Shown here one piece after another: positions 11,602-20,965 of a stretch of 64,000 bases of DNA. The stretch is from Costus lasius. Taxonomy: Eukaryota > Streptophyta > Magnoliopsida > Zingiberales > Costaceae. Both the position numbers and the translations under genes were made by a program. The notes under the pieces were generated by a model, which was given only the letters and a program-made list of their open reading frames with translations, did not search any database and was not told the DNA's origin. The stretch is from the NCBI GenBank assembly GCA_027563935.2, contig CM050453.2, positions 67,936,018 through 68,000,017 on the forward strand. The letters are read 5' to 3'. Each line of letters starts with the position of its first letter. Position 1 is the first letter of the stretch.

Positions 11602-12334
11602 ATAATTAATTTACAATTTTTAATACAGGCACGCAGGCCCCAGCACAGCACACAATTAATATGGGCAGCCCACATAAGAAGAAATAAACAAGCATATGCA
11701 ACATTCAAACATGTGATCCAACCAAGAAAATTAAATTTCGAAAACCCATAGGTATCAATTTTAATTTCCTTATTCGCCCTTACTACCTTACAACGGTCCA
11801 TTACTAGGGATCCACTCATCCAACCTAGTCAGATCCACTGCCCTTACACGCACCAAGTCCTAACTGACTTGCGTCGACCATAAGGTCAACTATGCATGCG
11901 CCAGGGCTGAACGACCACACTGAGGTCTGGCAAACGGGCGTGACCCCGGGCCTAACTCAGGTGCGTTCATTAGTTGTCTCAATCAGACATCGCTACACAC
12001 CTGTCTGCAGTCGACCTATAGCCACCATAGGCTTGCGCCAAGGTGCTATCTGATCGACCCATTCAGGTTGTCAGATGATCTGATCAGACATTCTGGATCT
12101 AACCTAGGGGGTGACTTCAACCCTAGTAACCCGTCTAAGGGTTTAAAGTATGGGCTTAGATCTATTTGGAGCGCGCATGTAATAAGGATTTTAGATAAAA
12201 CCTGAAAGCGCCAACAAGCAAAATAACATAGACAAGTTTCGGTATGAAACATGTATATTCGCATGTTGATAATTCTAGATCTAAAACATGGATCACACAA
12301 CATGAAGCAATCATAAAATGCATGCATCAACTTT

Positions 12335-12348
12335 GGCTCTGATACCAA
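12335..12348 (-). other. Primer binding site of element B
   Basis: TTGGTATCAGAGCC on the minus strand lies one base downstream of the LTR end. It is complementary to the 3' end of plant initiator tRNA-Met, the usual primer of plant Copia elements. The same site occurs at 4935-4948 for element A. Confidence 0.88.
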
Positions 12349-12501
12349 TTGTAAGTACCCCTTAACCTAAGGGGGGTCCCCTTCTAGGGGGAGCAAAAAA
12401 ACCCTAGACATATGGCGCATAAAACTTTTGCAGCGGAATTAAGGGTTTGAAAGAATCTATTGCATGATATATGATCAACTTAAGTAAACTTGAATTCATA
12501 C

Positions 12502-12510
12502 CATAGCCAT
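12502..12510 (-). CDS. Predicted first coding exon of gag-pol (element B)
   Basis: The nine bases read ATG-GCT-ATG on the minus strand and lie within the 5' LTR. They are followed at once by a GTATGA donor. The equivalent codons are ATG-GCA-ATG in D and ATG-GCA-TTG in C. In D an in-frame TAA lies two codons upstream. The call depends on the leader-intron prediction. RNA evidence is not available from the window. Confidence 0.5.
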
Positions 12511-13270
12511 ATGCGTTGGATGAAAACTTGGAAGGAAAGGCGCAAGCGAGCCTTCTCCTAAGGTGACGCACACAATTGGTGTCGCCTACTTTCCTTGGTG
12601 CTCCTTGTGCTAGCAAGGTTCCAAGAAGCCTTTGTCGAATGGAAGGGAGAAGAGATCGCCTTGCTTGAGTGAGTTTTTCTCTCTTGTCGTCCTCTCTTCT
12701 CTAGCCGAGATGTTGTCTCGTCTAAGCCAAGCGTTGGCGACGAACAAAGAGAAGGGGGGGCGTGAAGTGTGGCAATCGTGAGTCATGGCCACGATTAGTA
12801 GAAGTGCTATCCAAAAATAGCATCCACTTCTCAATGTGCGCTCTTGGGTTTACCCAATCGCAAATGCCACATCACTTGAACCATGCGCTCAACCAATGAG
12901 CCAGTTCACATCGGTTTGGTCCAAGACCAATTAACCCAAGCAATATGGTCTAGATCTTACTTAAACCCTAAGGCTTCAGATCTAACCGTCAATCTCTTCG
13001 ATGCTCTTGATCTGACCGATCTGGCATCTATTCTCCCGATCGAAGCTTACCGATCTCAAGCCCTAATCAATCAAACATGATCAGACCAGATCTCACTCAC
13101 AATCAGAGATTAAATCCCTTTAAACTGAACCTGAACAATTCAGTCCACACGATCTGACTTAAGTAAGCCATATCATCAAATTGTGCGACCCTGAGGGTTT
13201 CCTTTAAATGTCGGTAACGATAATTCACATTATCACGATCAGTGAGGGGTATCTAGCAACACATCACTGT

Positions 13271-13283
13271 CTCCCGATATAAA
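13271..13283 (-). promoter_or_regulatory. Candidate TATA box in 5' LTR of B
   Basis: TTTATATCGGGAG on the minus strand is conserved in the LTRs of A, B, C and D, although much of the LTR differs between them. A second candidate, TTTAAAGGG (TATAAAGGG in D), lies about 150 bp further downstream. Which one is used cannot be told from sequence. Confidence 0.35.
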
Positions 13284-14055
13284 GGAAAGAGTCTTCCAAG
13301 ACTACACCCAAACCACAGCACAAGTGTGAATCATTTCACAAAGCATACATATTTCCTTTGCCACTGGATGTTCTTATTGGACAAGCCTGTCAAGCTCGTA
13401 ACTCCAATATGATGAGCATGATCAGAACAGATGAACATAGTCACCTGGGTATGGCCATACACTTTTCTCAATCATCTCATCCAGGGGGCCCCTTTAGAAC
13501 ATCAGACTCCTTCAACAAGGAGACGGCAATCCTATGTCTATCACTAGTGCTCTAACCTGACTCAAGCTCACCATCCAAGATAGTCTATAATCATTATGTT
13601 TCAAATGATATTGAACCATCTCAAAACAATGACAATCATCATTTAGAAAACACAAGTGATCTCAAGTCAGAGGAAATGTGCCACTTGTCTTAATCAAGGA
13701 ACATTCACATTGTGACAAACAATTGAACATCCTAGTAGGGTCTGTCCAGTACATCCAATGTACCCATGAGTCTACATCTTATTCCATGCTCGAAGCATCC
13801 TATAAGATTAGAACACATATTAGTCTTAACAATATCAAGGCTGTCTCATGTTCACCAAGATATATCGACTAAGGACATAATAGCATGTCAGCCGAGCTGA
13901 ACAGCATTGAGACATTATTCAGAAGAACATATATTGCAGCAGACAATGTAAACAACTGAATAATAACCATGCCTTTATAAACATAACAGTTTATTACATG
14001 ATACAGATACATTCCCACAGGCCTCAAACATTAGCCTTAAGGGCATACCCCAACA

Positions 14056-14309
14056 AATATGACTAGTTGCATCATCATACTCATTATAACATCATAGTAC
14101 TGGTAATTTATATTTAATTATTTTGCTATGAAAAATTAGTATGTTCCTCAAATTGATCTTGTTTGTAAGCAATTTGTGATGTTGCACCTAAGCAGTACAT
14201 TGAAAACAAAAGATTTAGTACAGATACAAGTAATCATCATTAATAATTTATGCTCTATAATTACATAATTATACAAAATTATAAGTAAATGATGTCAATT
14301 TACTATAGT
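14056..14309. other. AT-rich spacer, nothing recognised
   Basis: This is AT-rich DNA between the Copia array and the tandem-repeat region. I see no coding potential or element boundary. Confidence 0.5.
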
Positions 14310-14600
14310 TAGGTGTATATTCATTATAATCAAGTACATATCTATCACAATCATATATATATATATATATATACTATAACCAGTAGCATATCTAACACAA
14401 TCTATTGCATATCTACTATAATATGATATATATCTACTATAATCTAGTGATATCTATCATAATCTGGTGCAAATTTACGATCCCAAGATTCATATCTACT
14501 ATCTACTATAATCATGTACATATCTACCATAACCAGATACATATTTACCATAATCTGGTATTTATCTATGAAAATATGGATAGTAGATTTTTGTAGAGTG
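14310..14600. repeat. Degenerate ~25-bp repeats and a TA microsatellite
   Basis: Variants of the motif ATATCTACTATAATC recur about every 24-26 bp. A (TA)n run of some nine units lies near 14355-14373. The ORFs on both strands here are products of the repeat and do not resemble proteins. Confidence 0.7.
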
Positions 14601-14639
14601 ACACCAATTTCTTTTAACATACACCACATTTTTGTATAA

Positions 14640-15765
14640 TGACATTAGAACTACAATATTTTTTTTGTTTATATACGAAAATTTAATGTCTATCTACGAA
14701 AAATGTGGATAGTATTTTTTCATAGATTGACACCATATTTTTATAAATAGACATCATATTCTCATATATTGACACTATATCTACGATAATTTTGTATGTA
14801 TCTATGAAAACTTAGTGTTTATCTACGAAAATGAGACATTTTCATAAACACAAATGTAGATAATAGATTTAATGAGCACCTAAGGTATGGATAATATGAT
14901 TTTTCAGAAACACAAATGTGGATAATAGGTTTTTTTTGTTTATTAATAAATATTTAATGTCTATCTATGAAAATGTAGATAATAGATTTTCGTAAATTGA
15001 CAATAAATGTATATAACTGGAAACTAAGAAAATTTAGTTTTTATTTGTAAAAATATGGATAATATAATTTCATGGATTAACACCATATTTTTGTAGACAG
15101 ACACTAGAGTTTTGAATACTGTTACCATATTCTCGTATATTGACACCATATCTATGATAATTTTGTGTTTATTTATGAAAAATGTAGATAGTAGATTTTC
15201 ATAGATTGTCACCATATTTGGGTAGATGGACACTAGATTTTTATAGATTGTCACCATATTCACATAGATTAACACCATATCTATGATAATTTTATGTTTA
15301 TCTATGAAAATTTGGTGTCTATCTACGAAAAAGTGCATAGCAGATTTTCATAGATAGACATAAGATTTTTGTAGATTATCACTAGATTCTCGTAAATTGA
15401 CACCACATCTACAATAATTTTGTGTTTATCTACGAAAATTTGGTGTCTATCTATGAAAATATAGATAGTAGATTTTTGTAGATTGACACCATATTTTCAT
15501 AGATGGACAAAAGATTTTTTGTAGATTATCACCGTATTCTTGTACATTAATATATATCCATAACAATTATATGTTTATTTATGAAAATTTAGTGTCTTTA
15601 TACGAAAATATGGAGAGTAGATTTTCGTAGATTAGTACTGTATTTTTATAGATGGACACTAGATTATAGATTGTCATCATATTCTATAGATTAACACTAT
15701 ATCTATGATAATTTTTTGTTTATCTTTGAAAATTTAGTGTCTATCTACGAAAACATGGATAGTAG
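14640..15765. repeat. Tandem repeat array, ~130-146 bp period, with palindrome
   Basis: Degenerate units contain the phrase ATCTAYGATAATTTTGTG, then ATCTACGAAAA, then TTTTCGTAGAT. The last two are reverse complements separated by about 14 bp. Palindromic cores lie near 14690, 14960, 15175, 15316, 15446, 15592 and 15738, with spacing of 130-146 bp in the clearer right half. The 104-codon minus-strand ORF at 15024-15338 is a translation of the array and is not called a gene. Confidence 0.75.
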
Positions 15766-15956
15766 ATCAAATAATGAAATAAGATACCTTTTTGATGTGA
15801 CAAAGTAGGAGAAGAATGCGAGCTGATGCATGATGTGAGTCTATAACAGAGCTAGTGAGCCAGCGATTAGGTGTCATCACCTTCCTGATGCAGCGGAGCA
15901 GGAGAATAAAGGGAGTTGATGCTTGATGCAAGCTAGCAGGGCAGTGACTAGGCTTC
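15766..15956. other. Short spacer, nothing recognised
   Basis: This contains a loose internal duplication (GATGCATGATG and GATGCTTGATGC phrases) but no recognisable gene or element. Confidence 0.4.
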
Positions 15957-17570
15957 TATTGGTGTATATGTCCTAGGACCAGCTGTTGGTCCGATAAGTG
16001 TATTACATATAGATATGATATATCTTATATCCTAGTAATGTTGTTGTTGTGCAATTGGTACATCTACGTTAAGTGTACATTTGCATGATAATGTCCTTAG
16101 AGATAGATTCTATCTAGTCTTATTGTTATGTCCCTAGTCAAGTACTATAGTGGATAAGGGATAGTTATGGTGTAGGTGAGACTAGTTTATAAGCTAGTTT
16201 ATCATGGGGTGTTAAATGCAGGCATATGGGTATATCAGGATAGATATACTGGACCGACCCACCATAAGAATTTAACTTGATGTCTCAAGTTAAATCTCAT
16301 AGTGACAAAGGTGCATTTATCCTTTGACTTGAGGGAGTTTATATCTCTATATGGTAAGTGGTATGCTTTGATACAACCTGACACCTCGCCGTAGTAGTGA
16401 GGTTATAACAGTTATTATTGGGTGTATCATAAGCCATATGAGAGATACAACTAGCCAAGAGATGATTTGTCCCTTTCTTAATTAGAAGCTTGATGTCCTT
16501 AGACGCCCTACACATGGTTGCATGACTAAAAGTGTATGATCATACCAAGTAAAAGCTTGATTTAGTCATGACCATTAGATTAGATTAAACAAGTGTGACA
16601 CACTTGTCCAATTAGGACATTAACATAGCAAAAGGACTATAGTCTATAGGTACTTTGTTGCAGTTTTAGGGGCTATCGATGATGACATCCATTCTGATGA
16701 CTTGAGTAGCAGTAATATACTGCTAGGTGCCACTCACTACTTGTGATGATGAGGTCATCACTGCCAACATCAGAGGAACCTACAGGGTCACACACCAGAC
16801 ACTTGAGATCTTGTATTGATCGGGTAGCCTATGATTGAATTATTGGTTGATTCAGATTTGTTTGAGAGTTTGATGCATTGCAGATGCATCTGATGAGTTA
16901 GAGAATATTATATAGAGTTATACTATACTTTGAGATCAGTTGACCTTCGAGTGACCACATTTGACCTCGGTTGACTAGTTCTAGTCAATAGGTCAAGTGA
17001 CAGAGAATGCACTGGTTTCGTTCGATGGCTTGTTGGCTTAATTCAGTGTAATCTAGAGGAGTCCACAGGCTTAGGTGCATATTTAAATATTTATATTTAA
17101 ATAAGAAATAAATCAATATATTTATTTATGGCTTAAGCTATGGGACCCATGTCTAAATCTATATATATATGGGGGCTAGGGCTAGGTGTAAATATGAAAT
17201 TGCTTCTTGTCTTGTTGCAACCCTAGCCACCCAAGACTCTCTTATCCAAGCTTAGTCGCCACCCTTGGATTGTTGTTGCCCTTCTTCTTCCTCTTGGTGG
17301 AGTGAACATCCATATGCGAGCATCACCTTGAGTTGGCGAGAACAAGGGAAGGGTGGCTTGGCTTCCTCATCATTAGCGCAAGTGGAAGAGTTCTTCTCAC
17401 CTTGGCACCTTTCCTCCCACTTCTCCATGGAGCACCTTCTTAAAGTTGGTGCAAGTTGAGAAGTTTCTTCGAGCCTGGATCTCTACTCCCAAGGCTAGCA
17501 CCAAGCATGGAGGTAGAGAAATCTCGATAAGCCCGTGTGTGTGCGATTGCAGAGGATGTTCCCTTATGTG
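15957..17570 (+). repeat. Partial Copia LTR (family G)
   Basis: The sequence begins TATTGGTGTATATGTCCTAG and runs parallel to the LTR of element F (F begins TGTTGGTGTATATGCCC on the minus strand). Shared blocks include the TATATCAGGATAGATATACTGGACCGACCC region, the TGCTTTGATACAACCTGACACCTC region and a hairpin at 16743-16761. I find no PBS at the right end, so the LTR is probably truncated or solo and decayed, and the right boundary is approximate. The first bases are TA instead of TG. A 64-codon ORF at 17265-17459 is not convincing. Confidence 0.65.
16743..16761 (+). ncRNA. LTR hairpin in family G
   Basis: GTGATGA-TGAGG-TCATCAC is a perfect 7-bp stem at the same place in the LTR as the hairpins of A-D, followed by the shared CTGCCAACATCAGAGG phrase. 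It belongs to a hairpin seen in several Copia LTR families here. Confidence 0.45.
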
Positions 17571-17912
17571 TCTTAATCATTGATTGCTCCTAAAGTTTCA
17601 TAAAATGTACATACTCTATGATGGAGCAGAAGTAGAAGGGGTGGTCCTTATATGTTGTACTCTAAGGTGGCGGAAACTTATGATGCGAGAAACGTGAGAG
17701 GGGCGTTAGGCGAGATAAGTGAAACACGTTCGGAGGGAAACCGACGATGGAAAAGACAATGAAAATCGAGCAAAATTCTCTTTGAGCAATACCGGAAGCA
17801 TCGAAAAACCACGGGTTACTCAAATAAACTACTCACCTCTCAAGCAAGCTAATCTCAACTAATGTGTAGCACAAGCAAACACAATGTGGCTATGAGTCTA
17901 GCTATAGCCGAG
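17571..17912. other. Sequence flanking the TRIM, unidentified
   Basis: There are no ORFs of note. It is continuous with 36699 onward once the TRIM and the Copia insertion are removed, so it may be one older repeat. I cannot name it. Confidence 0.35.
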
Positions 17913-18412
17913 TGTTACAACCCGCTTAGTAAGCAAACTATTTATTAACTTGGTGAGCCGATTTGCAACGTGGCCCAATTTATTAAAATGCTTAAGCCAA
18001 GTTAACAATAGCAAGCCCAGTAAGCCTTATATACCATATAATTTATTCTCTCACTTCCAATGTGGGACTAAACTCGGGGTATTATAATCTCCCCCACTTA
18101 AGACTTGACGTCCTCGTCAAGCCCACATCCTTAGTCAGCAGCATGTGAGGTCAGCCCAATGGCGGCTCCACCATCCTCGGTAGCCTTTCCTATTGGTCTT
18201 TCACTATGCTTAGGACTAAGTTTTGCTCTGATACCATTTATTATGGCTCACCTAGTAAGCAAACTATTTATTAACTTGGTGAGTCGATTTGCAACGTGGT
18301 CCAATTTATTAAAATGCTTAAGCCAAGTTAACAATAGCAAGCCCACTAAGCCTTATATACCATATAATCTCTTCTCTCACTACTAATGTGGGACTAAACT
18401 CGGGGTATTATA
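17913..18412 (-). mobile_element. TRIM (terminal-repeat retrotransposon in miniature)
   Basis: This is a 500-bp non-coding LTR element. Its two 174-bp LTRs (17913-18086 and 18239-18412) flank a ~150-bp core. On the minus strand a Met-type PBS (TGGTATCAGAGC) abuts the right LTR and a purine tract (AAGTGGGGGAGAT) abuts the left LTR. The element is flanked by a perfect 5-bp TSD, CCGAG (17908-17912 and 18413-18417). The LTRs differ at roughly a dozen positions, so it is not young. TRIMs carry no proteins and depend on other elements. Confidence 0.88.
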
Positions 18413-18435
18413 CCGAGAGCCCTAACTCGGGGTAT

Positions 18436-20112
18436 TGTTGGGGTATGCCCTTAAGGCTAATGTTTGAGGCCTTGGGATTATTTTAGTATCATGTATAAAC
18501 TCTATGTTTATAAAGGCAATGGTTGTTATTCAGGTTGTTACATCATCTGCTGCAATATGTATACTTCTGAATAATGTCTCAATGCTGTTCAGCTTGGCTG
18601 ACATGCAGTTTTGTCCTTAGTCGAGATATCTTGGTGAACATGAGACAGCCTTGATATGATTGAGACTAATATGTGTTCTAATCTTATAGGATGCTTCGAG
18701 CATGGAATAAGATGTAGACTCATGGGTACATTGGATGTACTGGACAGACCCTACTTAGGATGTTCAATTGCTTGTCACAGTGTGAATAATCCTTATATGC
18801 AAACAAGTGGCATATTTCCTCTGACTTGAGATCACTTGTGTTTCTAAATGATGATTGGCATTGTTTTGAGGTAGTTCAATATCATTTGAAACATAATGGT
18901 TATAGACTATCTTGGATAATGAGCATGAGTCATGTTAGGGCACTAGTGATAGATATAGGATTGCCGTCTCCTTGTTTGGAGTGTGATGTTCTGAAGGGGC
19001 CCCCTGGATGAGATGATTGAGAAAGTGTATGGCCATACCCAGATGACTATGTTCATCTGATCTAATCATTCTCATCATATTGGAATTACAAGCTTGACAC
19101 GCTTGTCCAATAAGAACATCCAGTGGCAAAGGAAACACATATATCAAGTGACTTGGGTTCACACTTGTGCTGTGGTTTGGGTGTAGTCTTGGAAGACTCT
19201 TTCCTTTATATCGGGAGACAGTGATGTGTTGCTAGATACCCCTCTCTGTTCGTGATAACGTAAGTTATCGTTATCGATATTTAAAGGAAACCCTTAGGGT
19301 CGCACAATTTGATGATATGGCTTACTTATGTTAGATCGTGTGGACTGAATTGTTTTGGTTCAGTTTAAAGGAGTTTAAACTCTGATTGTAAGTGAGATCT
19401 GGTTTGATCATGTTTGATTAATTAGGGCTTGAGATCGGTAAGCTTCGATCGAGAGAATTGATGCTAGATCGGTAAGATCAAGAGCATCAAGAGATGAATG
19501 GTTAGATCTTGAACCTTTTGGTTTTATATGATCTAGACCAAGACTTGGCTTAATTTGGTCTTTGAACCAAATGTAATTGAACCGGCTCATCATAGTGAGC
19601 GCATGGTTCAATGGGAGAGGAAAATGCGATGGTTCAATCGGAGTGAACGCATCACACGTTGAGGGCTTACTATTTTTGGAAGTCATGCTTTCCAAATTAG
19701 TTAACGCCTCTACATTCGTGGGTGTGGTGCTATTCTTCTCTCTCGCCTCTTCCTCTCGACGCCTCTCTCTCGTGTGGTGAGTCTTCACGCCAAGGAGGAG
19801 ATCCGGTTAGCCAAGGAAAGACATCTCTTCTCTTCCACACAAAAGGACACCTTGGAGCCTTGCTAGCACAAGGATCGACAAGGAGTAGGCGATCAATCAT
19901 CTTGTGTGTGATTGCTTTGGAGGAGAGCCGCTCGCCCTCTTGCTTCCAAGACGCCATCCAAGAAATGGCATTGGTATGATCTCTCTTTTGATCTATACAA
20001 TCTTCAAGTTGATCATATATTCATGCATGCGATCCTAGGAAACCCTAGATTCCGCCCATGCAAATTCTTATAGCTGCATGATTAGGGTTTCGTCCCCTTT
20101 AGGGAACTTTCA
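18436..20112 (+). repeat. 5' LTR of element C
   Basis: The LTR is 1,677 bp, begins TGTTGGGGTATGCCC and ends ACTTTCA. A PBS follows at 20114-20127. A TATA-like TTTATATCGGGAG begins near 19205, and the LTR hairpin GATAAC-GTAA-GTTATC lies at 19254-19269. The predicted splice donor follows ATG-GCA-TTG at 19965-19973. Small ORFs within it repeat in the 3' LTR and are not genes. Confidence 0.92.
19254..19269 (+). ncRNA. LTR hairpin (element C)
   Basis: GATAAC-GTAA-GTTATC is a perfect 6-bp stem. Compared with A/B (GATAAT/ATTATC), one U-A pair is replaced by C-G. D has the GATAAT/GTTATC intermediate with a wobble pair. Confidence 0.5.
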
Positions 20113-20113
20113 A

Positions 20114-20127
20114 TTGGTATCAGAGCC
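20114..20127 (+). other. Primer binding site of element C
   Basis: TTGGTATCAGAGCC lies one base after the 5' LTR and matches initiator tRNA-Met. Confidence 0.88.
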
Positions 20128-20867
20128 AGGTTCCATGCATGAATCATATGATTGCTTATAGTGATCCTTATTTGCGCTTAAGAGTAGATCTAATGGTATA
20201 GGTCATCATGCCAAACTAGATGTATGTTTATTACTTGTTGGCGCATGTATGATGTTTGGCGCTTGTTGTAGTTTTTCTCAAAACATTACTTGCGCGCCCC
20301 TCTTTAGATCTAAGCGCCTACTTTAAAACTTAGACGGGTTATTAGGGTTGAAGTCATCGTCCAGTCTAGACCCAACAGTCTGATCAGACCATCTGACAAC
20401 GTAGATGGGTCGACCAGATGGCACCTATGCGCAAGCATGAGGTGGCTATAGGTCGACTGCAGAAAGGCGTGTAGCGATGTCTGATTGAGACAACCAATGA
20501 ACGCTCATGATTAAGGCCCGGGGTCACACCCGCTTGCCAGAACTCATGAGGGACGTTCAGCCCTTAAGGCATGCATTGTTGACCATGAGGTCGACTCAAG
20601 TCGGTTATGACTTGGTGTATGCAAGGGCAGTGGGTCTGACGAGGTCTGATGAGTGGATCCCTATTAATGGACTGTTGTAAGGTAGTAGGGCACATAAGGA
20701 AATAAAATGAAGCCAATGGGTTTTTCGAAAAATTTTATTTTCTTGATTGGATCACATGATGTTTGTATAACATGAATGATTGTCTATTTAATCTTATGTG
20801 GGCTGCCTAAATTTAATGTGTGCTGTGCTGGGGCCTGTGTGCCTGGATGTATATTGTAAATTATTAT

Positions 20868-20965
20868 TGTGATCTGCGCATCACATTTTAATTAATTTAT
20901 AAAGTGTAATTGACCTGCGAGTCAATCATGTCTAGATAGATTAAATTGTAATTTAATCAGACATG
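20868..20965 (+). ncRNA. Three-stem-loop leader block (element C)
   Basis: The stems are TGTGAT/ATCACA (20868-20885, loop CTGCGC), ATTGAC/GTCAAT (20909-20926, loop CTGCGA) and CATGTCT/AGACATG (20927-20933 with 20959-20965). The third stem has an A-T pair where D has T-A. The second has a T-A pair where A/B have G-C. These are two compensatory changes in independent stems. Confidence 0.5.

Larger units (their letters stand above)
10579..12501 (-). other. Predicted leader intron of element B
   Basis: The donor is ATG|GTATGA (exon end 12502), 152 bp inside the 5' LTR. The acceptor is TTGTTGTAG at 10579, preceded by a TACTGAC-like branch site and a pyrimidine-rich tract. Coding exon 1 would be ATG-GCT-ATG (12510-12502). 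It joins in frame to the 21 nt before the Gag ATG. Without splicing, the same ATG reads into TGA after four codons. The intron removes the PBS and the hairpin block. Confidence 0.6.
4950..14055 (-). mobile_element. Complete Ty1/Copia element B
   Basis: The element is 9,106 bp: 1,706-bp LTRs at both ends, a Met-type PBS, a ~1.8-kb leader, a single long gag-pol frame and a polypurine tract. The order protease-integrase-RT-RNase H defines Copia. The LTR length, PBS and long leader resemble Angela/Tork-type plant Copia, but the lineage is not certain. The right flank begins AATAT (14056-14060). The matching left TSD cannot be tested, because the left LTR continues into element A. The intact frame and near-identical LTRs suggest a very recent, possibly autonomous copy. 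Confidence 0.93.
12350..14055 (-). repeat. 5' LTR of element B
   Basis: The LTR is 1,706 bp, with TG...CA ends, and is nearly identical to 4950-6655. A TATA-like TTTATATCGGGAG lies at 13271-13283 (minus sense), with the LTR hairpin at 13219-13234 downstream of it. The predicted splice donor is at 12501, near the 3' end of the LTR. Unique flanking sequence begins at 14056. Confidence 0.93.

Noticed and set aside
15024..15338. 104-codon minus-strand ORF with repeated IYENMVSIY-like peptides
   Set aside because: It is a translation of the tandem repeat. The other strand and frames also give repeat peptides.
14640..15765. Regularly spaced repeats considered as a CRISPR-like array
   Set aside because: Units are degenerate, contiguous and lack unique spacers or cas genes. 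The setting is a plant genome.
18231..18412. Right TRIM LTR considered as a solo LTR or part of Copia C
   Set aside because: A second equal-length LTR, PBS, PPT and the CCGAG duplication define a complete separate TRIM.
19408..19788. 126-codon ORF in C's LTR, repeated at 35896-36276
   Set aside because: It is present only because the LTR is duplicated. The LTRs of A/B and D do not preserve it.
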